This document shows positions 43,430 to 52,401 of a DNA stretch of 64,000 bases, one piece after another. Position 1 is the stretch's first letter. Every line of letters begins with the position of its first letter. The notes beneath the pieces were generated by a model that made no database searches, was not told where the DNA came from, and saw only the letters and a list, made by a program, of their open reading frames with translations. Origin of the DNA: JANYJZ01 sp964523395 (GTDB lineage: Bacteria > Bacteroidota > Ignavibacteria > UBA10030 > SZUA-254); assembly GCA_964523395.1 (NCBI GenBank), contig CAZFXS010000009.1, positions 90,183-154,182 on the forward strand. The letters run 5' to 3'. The position numbers and the translations under genes are program-made.

Positions 43430-44980
43430 ATGAAACAATTCTTTGCATGGATATGCATTGCAATGCTATTCAGCGGATGCGGGGCAAAGGATATCGAAAG
43501 AAAAATGGTAACGCCCGATTCCTTTAAAACACTGAGCGTCAAGAATTTATCCGAACTGAAAACCGGATCTCCTTTTCTGAAGGCACACATGAAAAGCGGC
43601 AATTTGTATGTCCTGCACTCCTGGGATACGAAAGAAAACGGAACAATCATCACCGGCTATGGAGTGCTGTTAAGTGCGGCGCGCGACACACTTTATTCCG
43701 GAGATGCAGTGGTTAATCTTGATTCTGTATTAATATTTGAGACGAACACCATCAAAAACTCCGGAGCCGCATCATCATTAACGGTAATCACCGGCATAAC
43801 GGCGGCCGTTGCGGTAATCTGCATTACGAATCCCAAAGCATGTTTCGGATCATGTCCGACATTTTATGTTTCCGACGGCGACAGCGACAGATTACAGGCG
43901 GAGGGATTTTCTTCAAGCATCTCCCCATCCCTTGAAGCGACCGACGTTGACGCACTGTACCACGCAAAGCCCATCAGGAATACTGTGGAAGTGCATATGA
44001 AGAATGAAGCTCTTGAAACTCATGTCATCCGCCATGCCGATATCCTGGCGCTGCCATGTACAGACGAAGGGAGGATATTTGCAGGAGCAGATCAGAGGTT
44101 TTGGCAAACAGGACGAAGGTTCTCTCCGGTAAAAGCAGTGTCCCCCGACGGTGACTGTCTCGCACAATTATCGAATGCAGATTGGAACGAACGCTTCAGC
44201 CTTGCGGACGAAAAAAACCTGGGCGAAAAGGAAACAATTGATCTGGAGTTTCAGATAGAACAGGGAAAAAAATACGGAATCGTCATAGGATCGCGGCAGG
44301 CACTCCTCCCAACGTATTTATTGTATCAGGCACTGGCGTACATGGGCAACGATGCCGGGTACTGGCTTGCGGAAATCGAGCGCAAACATTTAACCGGTAA
44401 ACAAGGAGCTATAGAGGGCCTCATCGGCGGCATCGAAATCCTTGGAGCGGCAGGTGATGGCAATATGAAGTTAGCCGGATCAATAACCGAACATGGCCCG
44501 CTGGCAATTGACATGCACATGATTCCACTGGGAGAACTTACCGGACCGGTATTCCGCGTTCAACTTCGAATGACCAAAGGAGCCTGGCGCATCGATTATG
44601 TTGCGCTGGCGGAACTCCTTCAACCGGTCACGCCAATTAGAATTAGTCCATCCATTGTTTTGAAAGAAGGTGCACCCGATTCCTCAGCCCTCTCATGCCT
44701 TCTTGACTCAACAAGAACGCTGGTTACTTTTCCCGGTGACAGTTATACAATGATATACAAACTGCCGGCCGCGGATACCGGATATGAATTATTCCTCGAA
44801 AGCCGCGGATATTATCTTGAATGGATCCGTAAAGAATGGATTGAAGAACAAAATCCATATTATCTCGCGCAAATGTTTTTTGATCCGAAGAATGCATTGG
44901 AGCGGTTGGCACCTGAATTCAAGGCAATCGAACCATCCATGGAAGATTGTTTCTGGAGGAGCCGGTATGCGAAACCATAA
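43430..44980 (+). CDS. Large lipoprotein, unknown
   Basis: The 516-residue protein has a signal peptide with lipobox LFSGC (Cys17). It has an internal hydrophobic stretch (LTVITGITAAVAVICIT, about 118-135), a nearby Cys pair (KACFGSCPTF) and a body with no recognised domain. GGAGG precedes the ATG. Its 3' end overlaps the next lipoprotein gene by 14 bp. The internal hydrophobic stretch next to Cys residues is unusual for a lipoprotein. Confidence 0.75.
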   Translation: MKQFFAWICIAMLFSGCGAKDIERKMVTPDSFKTLSVKNLSELKTGSPFLKAHMKSGNLYVLHSWDTKENGTIITGYGVLLSAARDTLYSGDAVVNLDSVLIFETNTIKNSGAASSLTVITGITAAVAVICITNPKACFGSCPTFYVSDGDSDRLQAEGFSSSISPSLEATDVDALYHAKPIRNTVEVHMKNEALETHVIRHADILALPCTDEGRIFAGADQRFWQTGRRFSPVKAVSPDGDCLAQLSNADWNERFSLADEKNLGEKETIDLEFQIEQGKKYGIVIGSRQALLPTYLLYQALAYMGNDAGYWLAEIERKHLTGKQGAIEGLIGGIEILGAAGDGNMKLAGSITEHGPLAIDMHMIPLGELTGPVFRVQLRMTKGAWRIDYVALAELLQPVTPIRISPSIVLKEGAPDSSALSCLLDSTRTLVTFPGDSYTMIYKLPAADTGYELFLESRGYYLEWIRKEWIEEQNPYYLAQMFFDPKNALERLAPEFKAIEPSMEDCFWRSRYAKP

Positions 44981-45491
44981 TTATCATTTCCGTCTGTCCC
45001 TGCTCATGCTGTTATTTTTTCTGACAGGCTGTGCAACCACAAATGTCCCGTACAATTGGCTTGACAACCCCGAACAAACCGCCGCAGGATCGTACGGTGG
45101 ATGGATCGACATTACAACACCTACATCCCGCCTAAGCGGTGAACTGATTGCCATCAATGGGGATACCGTGTTTATCGTGAAAGATTCACTTATGCAGATC
45201 ATGTCGGCCGACATTACTAAAGCCAGACTGGTATACTATGATGCTTCAAGTCTGGCAGGACAGGTAATCCTGGGAACACTCTCGACAGCCTCGAATGGAT
45301 TATTTCTTGTGTTTACCGCTCCTATGTGGCTTATCGGCGGCCCGCTCGCCGCGAGAGCAAGAACATACGAACCTATTCTTGATTACCCCGAACATTCGCT
45401 TCCTGATTTCAGGCCCTACGCCCGTTATCCCGTATCCATTCCTCAGGGGATGGATCGCAGCAATATCAGGATAAAAATGCGACATCACTAA
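44967..45491 (+). CDS. Lipoprotein, unknown
   Basis: The 174-residue protein starts at ATG 44967 inside the end of the previous gene, with GGAGGAG just upstream. A frame from 44784 is longer but ignores this RBS. It has signal peptide and lipobox FLTGC, a short beta-strand domain (LSGELIAINGDTVFIVKDSL) and a hydrophobic segment later (LGTLSTASNGLFLVFTAPMWLI). It is the same mixed layout as its upstream neighbour, suggesting they act together at the membrane. Confidence 0.75.
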   Translation: MRNHNYHFRLSLLMLLFFLTGCATTNVPYNWLDNPEQTAAGSYGGWIDITTPTSRLSGELIAINGDTVFIVKDSLMQIMSADITKARLVYYDASSLAGQVILGTLSTASNGLFLVFTAPMWLIGGPLAARARTYEPILDYPEHSLPDFRPYARYPVSIPQGMDRSNIRIKMRHH

Positions 45492-45506
45492 AGAAGGATA
45501 AACACA

Positions 45507-46133
45507 ATGACTGATAGAAGAATCCTGACAATTGCAGGAGGTGCCGCAGGAATTTTCGGGACCTGTTGCTACATTACCGTCGCTGCAATTTCATTAAGCC
45601 CCGCATTATCGTTCGCACTGGCAATGTTGTGGCCGATACTCTCCATAATATTTGCATTCTCATTTCACCAGTATGTCAGCTTAACAAAGCAAAGCGCATG
45701 CAATCATCTTGCGCTGATATTCATAACGCTTGCGTTTTTGCTTGTAGCAGCCATGCTCTCTATTCAGCTGGGCGTGGGAACCGGCATGGAAGAATCAATA
45801 TCGAAGGCTACCGAAGGGGATCGTACATCATTACAATCCTTCTACGGTTCTTTGCGCCTTGTCGATTTGGGACTTGACGTCGCGTGGGACATGTTTATCG
45901 GTACAGGGCTTATTTTTCTTTCTTTGGTCTTGAAGGGCCATGAGAAATTCGGAATTTTGTGGAGCGCACCTCTCTTTCTCCTTGCACTCATGTTGATTGT
46001 ATTTAACGTGGCAACATTTCCTTCTCCTCCCGACACTGCGGGATTATTTGATGTCGGGCCCTTCATCGGAGTATTTATCATATTATTAAGTATACGGTTG
46101 TTCGTTCTCGGGCTTAAAGAACATGCCAGTTAA
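45507..46133 (+). CDS. Six-span membrane protein, unknown
   Basis: The 208-residue protein has about six hydrophobic spans (for example IFGTCCYITVAAISLSPAL, LALIFITLAFLLVAAML, FIGVFIILLSIRLFVLGL). GAAGGA lies before the ATG at 45507. It resembles small DUF4386-like membrane proteins in its layout but no firm family call is made. It overlaps the following lipoprotein gene by 11 bp. Confidence 0.7.
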   Translation: MTDRRILTIAGGAAGIFGTCCYITVAAISLSPALSFALAMLWPILSIIFAFSFHQYVSLTKQSACNHLALIFITLAFLLVAAMLSIQLGVGTGMEESISKATEGDRTSLQSFYGSLRLVDLGLDVAWDMFIGTGLIFLSLVLKGHEKFGILWSAPLFLLALMLIVFNVATFPSPPDTAGLFDVGPFIGVFIILLSIRLFVLGLKEHAS

Positions 46134-46599
46134 AACAACCGTACAAATTATTTGCACGATGATCGCATCCTCCCTGTTATTGACAGGGTGTACATCATTC
46201 AGCTTGCTAAAGCCAGTGAACCCTCCCGCCGGCAATCCGCAAAGCGAACCTAATCTCGTTACCTCCCTTCAGCCTACATTGATCTGGGAACCCGCTGCCG
46301 ACACCGGGACAACATATGATCTCGTTATCTATGAAAAATTAAAAGCACCACAGGAAGATTCGGAAGGAATACACAGAGTAGGAAATCAGGTGTATTATGA
46401 ACAGGGAATTAAAGAATCGCATACAAACGTAAAGACATCACTGCTTCCCAACACGGAATACTACTGGTCCGTACGAACAAGAAAAGGAAGCGAGGTATCC
46501 GACTGGTCACGCTATGATTACTCCCTCTTCCTTCTTGTCAACAATATTAACACTCACGACACGTTTTTCATATTCAGAACACCTCACAGGCAACCATAA
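46123..46599 (+). CDS. Lipoprotein with FN3-like domain
   Basis: The 158-residue protein has signal peptide and lipobox LLTGC and a single domain with the pattern PTLIWEPAADTGTTYDLVIY then LLPNTEYYWSVRTR and SDWSRY, which is typical of fibronectin type III-like modules in surface proteins. It is last in the run of overlapping lipoprotein/membrane genes. Confidence 0.7.
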   Translation: MPVKTTVQIICTMIASSLLLTGCTSFSLLKPVNPPAGNPQSEPNLVTSLQPTLIWEPAADTGTTYDLVIYEKLKAPQEDSEGIHRVGNQVYYEQGIKESHTNVKTSLLPNTEYYWSVRTRKGSEVSDWSRYDYSLFLLVNNINTHDTFFIFRTPHRQP

Positions 46600-46685
46600 C
46601 CGCCAATTAACTGGCAACAAATAAAGATATTCATCGTACCTTTCAGTAACAAGCTGTACTTCTGTCAATCACTGAAAGACACAAC

Positions 46686-47771
46686 ATGGTTCAGAAAAGA
46701 TATTCCATAGTCATTTTGCTGTTACTTTTCACTGTTTCATTCCTCCCCGCGGATGTTCCTAAAAAAGAATATGAGATAAAAAAATTAGCGGAAGGAGTGT
46801 ATGGTTTTCTCTGGAAAAATCCGTTGCAAGATCCGATCGAGGGAAATTCGCTGTTCATCATTAATGACCGCGATGTTGTTGTGGTAGATGCGGGGCTGTT
46901 TCACACATCAACGCGACTGATGATTAAGGAGCTTAAAAAACTTACATCAAAACCTGTGCGGTATGTAGTCAATACCCATTTTCACGACGATCATAACAAT
47001 GGAAACTTTGTGTACCGTGAAGAGTGGACGGGTGTAGAATTCATCGCTCAGAAAAATACAAGGGAAGATATCATCGAGAAAGTTATTAATGCTCGCCCTC
47101 AGGATATCCAGGGATTCCGCGACAACATCGCGATGTACGATCAGTGGATAAAAGACGGAAAGGATGCTGCCGGAAAACCTGTCGATGAGGCAAGAAAAGG
47201 GCGCATCAATAAGGTCATCGATCTTTACAAGCAAAGTATTAATGAATACAACTCGGTAAAAGATGCGCCGCCGGATCTGACATATCAAGATTCACTGGTA
47301 TTGTACCGGGGAAGCCGAACAATAAAGATTCTCTGGCTTGGCAAAGGAAACACAAGGGGCGATGCGGTTGTCTATCTGCCAAACGAACGCATCATAGCAA
47401 CCGGTGATCTTGTAGTCTATCCGAGTCCCTTCGCGTTTGGTTCATATTATAAAGAATGGATTACCACCCTTTCCCGCATTGATTCGTTGAATGCGGATAT
47501 GCTGTTTCCCGGGCACGGACCTGTATTCACAGACAAGCAATATCTGCATAATGTTCAGGGGCTACTGACAGCGCTCGTTCATGAGGTGGAAAAATCCGCT
47601 GTTTCAGGTCTATCGCTTGACGAAACAAAAAAACAAGTCACGCTTTCGGAATGGAAAGAAAAGTTCTCCGCCAAAGATGTAGGCATTGAACGTGCATTCG
47701 ACCAGTTCTTTCTTGCTCCGGCGGTTGAACGCGCTTGGCATCAGGCGAAAGGCGATAAAGACGGAGAATAA
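46686..47771 (+). CDS. Exported MBL-fold hydrolase with an altered metal ligand
   Basis: The 361-residue protein has a signal peptide (YSIVILLLLFTVSFLPA) and a metallo-beta-lactamase fold: VVVDAGLF, THFHDDHNNG (H98, H100, D102, H103), GDAVVYLPNERIIATGDLV and LFPGHGPV. In the third motif the usual HTxGD reads GNTRGD, so the expected zinc-1 His is Asn222. Either the metal site is rearranged or activity is lowered. Substrate is unknown; periplasmic members include beta-lactam and lactone hydrolases. Confidence 0.88.
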   Translation: MVQKRYSIVILLLLFTVSFLPADVPKKEYEIKKLAEGVYGFLWKNPLQDPIEGNSLFIINDRDVVVVDAGLFHTSTRLMIKELKKLTSKPVRYVVNTHFHDDHNNGNFVYREEWTGVEFIAQKNTREDIIEKVINARPQDIQGFRDNIAMYDQWIKDGKDAAGKPVDEARKGRINKVIDLYKQSINEYNSVKDAPPDLTYQDSLVLYRGSRTIKILWLGKGNTRGDAVVYLPNERIIATGDLVVYPSPFAFGSYYKEWITTLSRIDSLNADMLFPGHGPVFTDKQYLHNVQGLLTALVHEVEKSAVSGLSLDETKKQVTLSEWKEKFSAKDVGIERAFDQFFLAPAVERAWHQAKGDKDGE

Positions 47772-47843
47772 TACACCGCCTTCAAAAAATGATTTTTTTT
47801 GTAACTCTGAATTCAAATGTAGTATTGATGAAGGAGATTCACC

Positions 47844-48758
47844 ATGAAAACGATTATCCTGTTTCTGCTTCTATTGTCTCTTTCCGTATCATTCACATTT
47901 GCCGGCTCAATACAAGGCATAGTCCGTGATGCGCAATCACTTACTCCCCTGGAGAATGTCTTTGTCACCGTTCATGTCGTCATACCTGATTCTATTCCTT
48001 ATCCAGACACCACAGACCCGGGCGGCACATACTCAATTTCCGGAATTGTTCCCGGCAATCAGATCTATGCGATTGTGGCGTACAAAAACGGTTACGTTTC
48101 ATCGTATGCGCGCGTCGATAATTTAGGATCCCTCGATTTAACCTACGACATCTACCTTACAGCAGAATCCATCATCCTGCCGCACGGCGATGATTCGACG
48201 GGTGTCTTTGGAACAATCATGACGCCCGATATCGGAGGATCCCTTATTCCAGTTTCCAACGCCGAAATCAATTTTATCTCCGGCGCTGACACATACGATG
48301 TCCGGTCCGATTCGTCCGGAACATTCTCCATAACAATTCCGCGGGGATCTTATTCGGTAAGTGTCAACGCGGAAGGATACGATAACCTTACACTACCCGG
48401 CATCCAGGTTATCACTGCGGGTGCCAGCGTTAACGCTGTTCTCCGTGTAACAGCAGTTGACGTTCCGCCGACCCTACCTCCCTCAACTCCCGAGAGATTC
48501 AGTCTGTTAAATGCATATCCAAACCCATTCAATCCCGGGACTATAATACGATATCAGATTCCCGTCAAAAGTGCTGTCACACTGAAAGTCTATAATATTC
48601 TGGGAAATGAAATCGCTACGCTCGTCAATGGTATTCAGGAACCGGGAACAAAAACAGTCCGGTTTGAAACCAACGGGAATATTGCCGGCGGAGTTTATTT
48701 CTACCGGTTGCAGGCCGGAAATTATGTTGAAACAAAGAAATTTGTCCTGTTACGGTAG
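47844..48758 (+). CDS. Secreted CarboxypepD_reg-type protein with T9SS domain
   Basis: The 304-residue protein has a signal peptide, two carboxypeptidase-regulatory-like beta domains (GSIQGIVRDAQSLTPLENVF; TGVFGTIMTPDIGGSLIPVS with SYSVSVNAEGYDNLTLP) and a C-terminal sorting domain (LNAYPNPFNPGTIIRYQI, VYNILGNEIATLV, IAGGVYFYRLQAG, TKKFVLLR). No catalytic domain is present. It is probably a surface-attached structural or binding protein. GAAGGAG precedes the ATG. Confidence 0.88.
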   Translation: MKTIILFLLLLSLSVSFTFAGSIQGIVRDAQSLTPLENVFVTVHVVIPDSIPYPDTTDPGGTYSISGIVPGNQIYAIVAYKNGYVSSYARVDNLGSLDLTYDIYLTAESIILPHGDDSTGVFGTIMTPDIGGSLIPVSNAEINFISGADTYDVRSDSSGTFSITIPRGSYSVSVNAEGYDNLTLPGIQVITAGASVNAVLRVTAVDVPPTLPPSTPERFSLLNAYPNPFNPGTIIRYQIPVKSAVTLKVYNILGNEIATLVNGIQEPGTKTVRFETNGNIAGGVYFYRLQAGNYVETKKFVLLR

Positions 48759-48902
48759 ATAAAACAGGATAAATCACAAAAACCTTGCATAATACATCCT
48801 TCATATAACTTACTATTGCCTTTGACTGTTATTTTCGGTATGATATGCCGAAAATATTGACGGTGTAACACACAAATCCATCACCATAAAAAGGGACCCG
48901 CT

Positions 48903-49241
48903 ATGGATCAGCAAAAAGTTGATATGTTTTTGATGTCGTACTCGAAATATTTTGAAGGTCATCATCTTTCAGCCATGCGCGAGCAAATGTTGAAGCTGGA
49001 TGACTCAAAACTTCTCCAACTGCAGGCAGCTAACATTAAAGACCCCACCATCACTCTTATTATCTCGATTGTTGGAGGAAGCCTCGGCATTGACAGATTC
49101 TTTATCGGCGATACCGGTTTGGGAATTGCAAAATTGCTTACGTGCGGCGGACTCGGCATCTGGTCTATAGTCGACTGGTTCCTTATCATGGGAAGAACAC
49201 GCGAAGTAAATATGCAGAGGATTCAGTACCTGCTTCATTGA
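48903..49241 (+). CDS. TM2 domain protein
   Basis: The 112-residue protein has a charged N-terminal half and a C-terminal TM2 pair of spans: TLIISIVGGSLGIDRFFIGD, then GIAKLLTCGGLGIWSIVDWFLIMGR, with the family Gly/Asp spacing. TM2 function is not defined in bacteria. It starts a group of four close genes of membrane proteins. Confidence 0.9.
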   Translation: MDQQKVDMFLMSYSKYFEGHHLSAMREQMLKLDDSKLLQLQAANIKDPTITLIISIVGGSLGIDRFFIGDTGLGIAKLLTCGGLGIWSIVDWFLIMGRTREVNMQRIQYLLH

Positions 49242-49249
49242 AATGTGAA

Positions 49250-49663
49250 ATGAACAAGGAAACTCTCTACAAATTTGTTCTCGGGATTTCATTCGTCGGA
49301 TATGTTTGGATCGCGTGGAATGCAGGCGCGGTCCATAAACTACACCCCACTCAAACTGTCTGTCTCGTGAAAACAATGACAGGCATCCCATGCCCGTCAT
49401 GCGGCACAACCCGGTCAGTCACTACGTTGCTTGAAGGAAATATCGCTGACTCAATCATGGTAAACCCGTTCGGCATTGTGGCTGTGTCGATGTTGATTGT
49501 TTTTCCGGTGTGGGTGGCCATAGATTATTTCCGCAAGAGGGATAGCTTCTTCCGGTGGTATACATCAACGGAACGGAAATTATCTGACAGTAAATGGATT
49601 ATTGTTACATCTGTCATTGTTGTAACTGCCAACTGGTGGTGGAATATTACCAAAGGCCTCTGA
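49250..49663 (+). CDS. DUF2752 membrane protein
   Basis: The 137-residue protein starts at ATG 49250, 8 bp after the TM2 stop. It has the DUF2752 hallmark IPCPSCGTTRSVTTLLEGN with its two Cys residues, and three spans. Conserved Cys and Arg at the membrane face suggest a metal or redox site, but the family is uncharacterised. Confidence 0.9.
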   Translation: MNKETLYKFVLGISFVGYVWIAWNAGAVHKLHPTQTVCLVKTMTGIPCPSCGTTRSVTTLLEGNIADSIMVNPFGIVAVSMLIVFPVWVAIDYFRKRDSFFRWYTSTERKLSDSKWIIVTSVIVVTANWWWNITKGL

Positions 49664-49678
49664 TGCGGAAAGTCATCG

Positions 49679-50098
49679 ATGCAATGTAATCCGCCGCCTG
49701 ATGAGTACGAATCGGAAAAGGCATCGAACAGCTATCTGATGTCTGTTGTTGCCCTAATGGTCGGACTTCCCTTCCCCCTGATTAACCTTGTCGCAACGGC
49801 AATATTTTTCTTCGGCAACAGGTCATCGACATTCTTTGTCCGGTGGCACTGCATGCAGGCGCTTCTTTCCCAGGTCATCGTCCTGTTCGTCAACGCGACA
49901 GGGGTATATTGGACGCTTTCCATTGTTTTTGGAAGCAGCATTATAACGGACTCTTATCTGGGTTATATTCTTACGGCAATACTTTTCAACCTTATCGAAT
50001 TTGCCGCCACCGTTTATGCCGCCGTCGCAACACGCAAGGGAAAACATGTCGAGCTATGGCTGTTCGGACCGCTCACTAACGCTCTGGTGAAAGCCTGA
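49679..50098 (+). CDS. DUF4870/Tic20-like membrane protein
   Basis: The 139-residue protein has four spans and the segment FVRWHCMQALLSQVIVLF, which resembles the R-x-x-Q/H pattern of DUF4870-type proteins. It lies 15 bp after the DUF2752 gene and 1 bp before the M48 peptidase gene, so it is in the same operon. Confidence 0.7.
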   Translation: MQCNPPPDEYESEKASNSYLMSVVALMVGLPFPLINLVATAIFFFGNRSSTFFVRWHCMQALLSQVIVLFVNATGVYWTLSIVFGSSIITDSYLGYILTAILFNLIEFAATVYAAVATRKGKHVELWLFGPLTNALVKA

Positions 50099-50099
50099 A

Positions 50100-50909
50100 A
50101 TGGCAAAAGCCGCCATTCATTTTTTCCTTCTCGCAGCATGCTTCCTTGGTTGCTGGTTTCTTCTTACTTCAATCCGTTTAACAGAGCTATTTCACATCGA
50201 AGAACTCTCAAAAGAAAACGAACGAAAAGTCGGAGAGTTCATATTGGAAGCATTTAAGAAAGGCGCGGATGAAATCGAATCTGACAGCGGAAGATATCTT
50301 TCGGTGCGTCTTAAGAAACAACTGTGTGAAGCGAACGCGATTGCCGATTCGGGCATCAGTTTGCATATTATTGTGAATGATGAAGTCAACGCGTTTTCAC
50401 TGCCCGACCGCCATCTTGTCATCAACACCGGATTGATTGAATATTGTTTAACTCCTGAAGAACTTGCCGGCGTGATAGCCCATGAAATCGCGCACATGGA
50501 GCATCATCATGTTACGAAGAAGATGATGAAAGAAATCGGGTTGACGATGCTGATGACTATTGCAGGTGGAAGAACTTCGGGAGAAATTTTGCGACAGGCC
50601 GCGCAAACACTTTCCTCTACGGCATTTGACCGCGACCAGGAAAGCGATGCCGACAGCACATCGGTGCGGTATGCGGTTGCCGCGCACATCGATCCGGAGC
50701 ATCTTGCCAATTTTCTTTTCCGTTTATCGAAAGAGAAGAACGATATGCCGAAAAGTTTCGAATGGATCAGCACTCATCCGAACTCAAGCGACCGCGCGGC
50801 AGAAATTCTGAAATTGAAAGACCGCTTCAACGTCACACCACAGCCAGTTGTAAGTGATAGTGTTTGGAAAGCCTATCAAGAGACAATCAAGAATTTATCG
50901 GAAGATTAG
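50100..50909 (+). CDS. M48-family membrane-anchored metallopeptidase
   Basis: The 269-residue protein has an N-terminal anchor (FFLLAACFLGCWFLLTSI), the zinc motif HEIAH (128-132, AGVIAHEIAHMEHHH) and the third ligand Glu in RDQESDADSTSVRYA. NAFSLPDRHLVINTGL is the usual M48 strand. It is an Oma1/BepA-like peptidase facing the periplasm. Located right after three small membrane proteins, it could process or check one of them (inference). Confidence 0.93.
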   Translation: MAKAAIHFFLLAACFLGCWFLLTSIRLTELFHIEELSKENERKVGEFILEAFKKGADEIESDSGRYLSVRLKKQLCEANAIADSGISLHIIVNDEVNAFSLPDRHLVINTGLIEYCLTPEELAGVIAHEIAHMEHHHVTKKMMKEIGLTMLMTIAGGRTSGEILRQAAQTLSSTAFDRDQESDADSTSVRYAVAAHIDPEHLANFLFRLSKEKNDMPKSFEWISTHPNSSDRAAEILKLKDRFNVTPQPVVSDSVWKAYQETIKNLSED

Positions 50910-51274
50910 AAAGGTTTTTTACTCATTTATTCATTGAATCATTTGTTCATTTTCCCATTTTTCATCCTATAATCCGCTGAATCTTTTATCCATTCATCTG
51001 CTGTTAATCCACCTTGGCGGCTCAGTTTAAAGGAAAGAACAGCGCAGAGTCGCAAAGAGCGCAAAGAAACGCAGAGAAATAATCACTTTGCGATACGCGG
51101 CGGGCGGAGTTTATCCCGCCGAAGGCGGGACGTCTCTGCGGTGAAAATTATCATTCAAACTGAGCCCGTATCTAATCCGCGGTTCATTTTCTCTTTTCCC
51201 TCTCTTTTTGTATATTGTTCCGCGTTTAACTGAATATCTGGAATCTTTCACCTTTCTATCATTTTGGAGTTTTT
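50910..51274. other. Repeat-rich intergenic region before the aldolase
   Basis: It contains TTCATTTGTTCATT-type low-complexity text (50921-51000), CGCAGAG/CGCAAAG repeats (51037-51080 and 51135-51145) and a TTTATCCCGCC-GAA-GGCGGGA hairpin (51110-51131) sharing GCGGAGTTTATCCCG with 36728-36742. No gene was found. Confidence 0.6.
51037..51145. repeat. CGCAAAG/CGCAGAG repeat block enclosing a hairpin
   Basis: Repeats of the CGCAGAG type flank GCGGAGTTTATCCCGCC-GAA-GGCGGGA. The flanking text is inverted at its end (CTCTGCGGTGAAAAT), so the block as a whole is palindromic. Confidence 0.6.
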
Positions 51275-52330
51275 ATGAATATTAATGACATCGAACAATT
51301 GCTTGGCGCTGACGCTAAGAATCTGCTCGGTTACAAAGCAAAAATCGACAAAGGGATGCTTTGCCTGCCGGGAAAAGATTATGTTGACAGGGTGTACGCA
51401 CTCTCAGACCGCCCGGCACCGGTATTAAAAAGCCTGAATTGGATTATTCATCAGGGGCGTCTTGCTCACACGGGTTATGTCTCCATTCTTCCTGTCGACC
51501 AGGGCATAGAGCACTCAGCCGGCGCATCGTTCTCGCCGAACCCAATGTATTTCGATCCGGAAAATATTGTGAAACTGGCCATTGAAGGCGGATGCAACGC
51601 TGTGGCGTCAACGCTCGGCGTGCTCGGCGCTGTGTCGCGCAAATATTCGCATAAGATTCCTTTTATTCTGAAGTTCAACCACAACGAATTCATTTCCTAT
51701 CCTAATTCTTACGATCAGATCATGTTCGCCCGCGTAAAGCAGGCGTTTGACATGGGTGCTGTCGCGGTGGGAGCGACGATTTATTTCGGCTCACCCGAAT
51801 CAAAGCGTCAGATTCAGGAAGTCGGGCTTATGTTCCAGCAGGCACACGAGCTCGGCATGGCAACGATTCTCTGGTGCTATCTCCGCAACAGCGCGTTCAA
51901 AACTGCGGAAAAAGATTACCATGTTTCCGCCGACCTCACAGGACAGGCAAATCATCTCGGCGTCACCATCGAAGCCGACATCATCAAACAAAAACTTCCG
52001 GAGAACAATGGCGGATTTGAGGCTTTGAAATTCGGGAAGACAAACAAAAAAGTGTACACCGATCTTACGTCCGATAATCCAATTGACCTTTGCCGCTATC
52101 AGGTTGCGAATTGCTATATGGGTAAAGCAGGTTTAATCAACTCCGGCGGTGAGTCAAAAGGCGCTTCCGATTTAGCTGACGCGGTCCGTACCGCGGTTAT
52201 CAATAAGCGCGCAGGGGGCATGGGATTGATTTCAGGCCGAAAGGCATTCCAGAAACCGATGGACGAAGGAATAAAAATTCTTAATGGCATCCAGGATGTC
52301 TATCTCTGTAAGGATGTTACAATCGCGTAA
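51275..52330 (+). CDS. fbaB: Class I (DhnA-type) fructose-bisphosphate aldolase
   Basis: The 351-residue protein has the archaeal/bacterial DhnA aldolase pattern: VSILPVDQGIEHSAGASF, GGCNAVASTLGVLG, IPFILKFNHNEFIS, MGAVAVGATIYFGS, GLINSGGESKGASD and GGMGLISGRKAFQKP. It cleaves fructose-1,6-bisphosphate through a Schiff-base Lys and can run in gluconeogenesis. TTTGGAG precedes the ATG at 51275, and a terminator follows. Confidence 0.92.
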   Translation: MNINDIEQLLGADAKNLLGYKAKIDKGMLCLPGKDYVDRVYALSDRPAPVLKSLNWIIHQGRLAHTGYVSILPVDQGIEHSAGASFSPNPMYFDPENIVKLAIEGGCNAVASTLGVLGAVSRKYSHKIPFILKFNHNEFISYPNSYDQIMFARVKQAFDMGAVAVGATIYFGSPESKRQIQEVGLMFQQAHELGMATILWCYLRNSAFKTAEKDYHVSADLTGQANHLGVTIEADIIKQKLPENNGGFEALKFGKTNKKVYTDLTSDNPIDLCRYQVANCYMGKAGLINSGGESKGASDLADAVRTAVINKRAGGMGLISGRKAFQKPMDEGIKILNGIQDVYLCKDVTIA

Positions 52331-52339
52331 GATGTAGGT

Positions 52340-52390
52340 GTCCGGCTCACTTTGCTGAGGGAACTCACGGAACTGAGCCGGACATCTTTT
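52340..52390 (+). terminator. Terminator after the aldolase
   Basis: GTCCGGCTCA (52340-52349) pairs with TGAGCCGGAC (52374-52383), followed by ATCTTTTC. The stem can be lengthened by GATGT and ACATC at its base. Confidence 0.85.
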
Positions 52391-52401
52391 CAAGGAATCC
52401 C

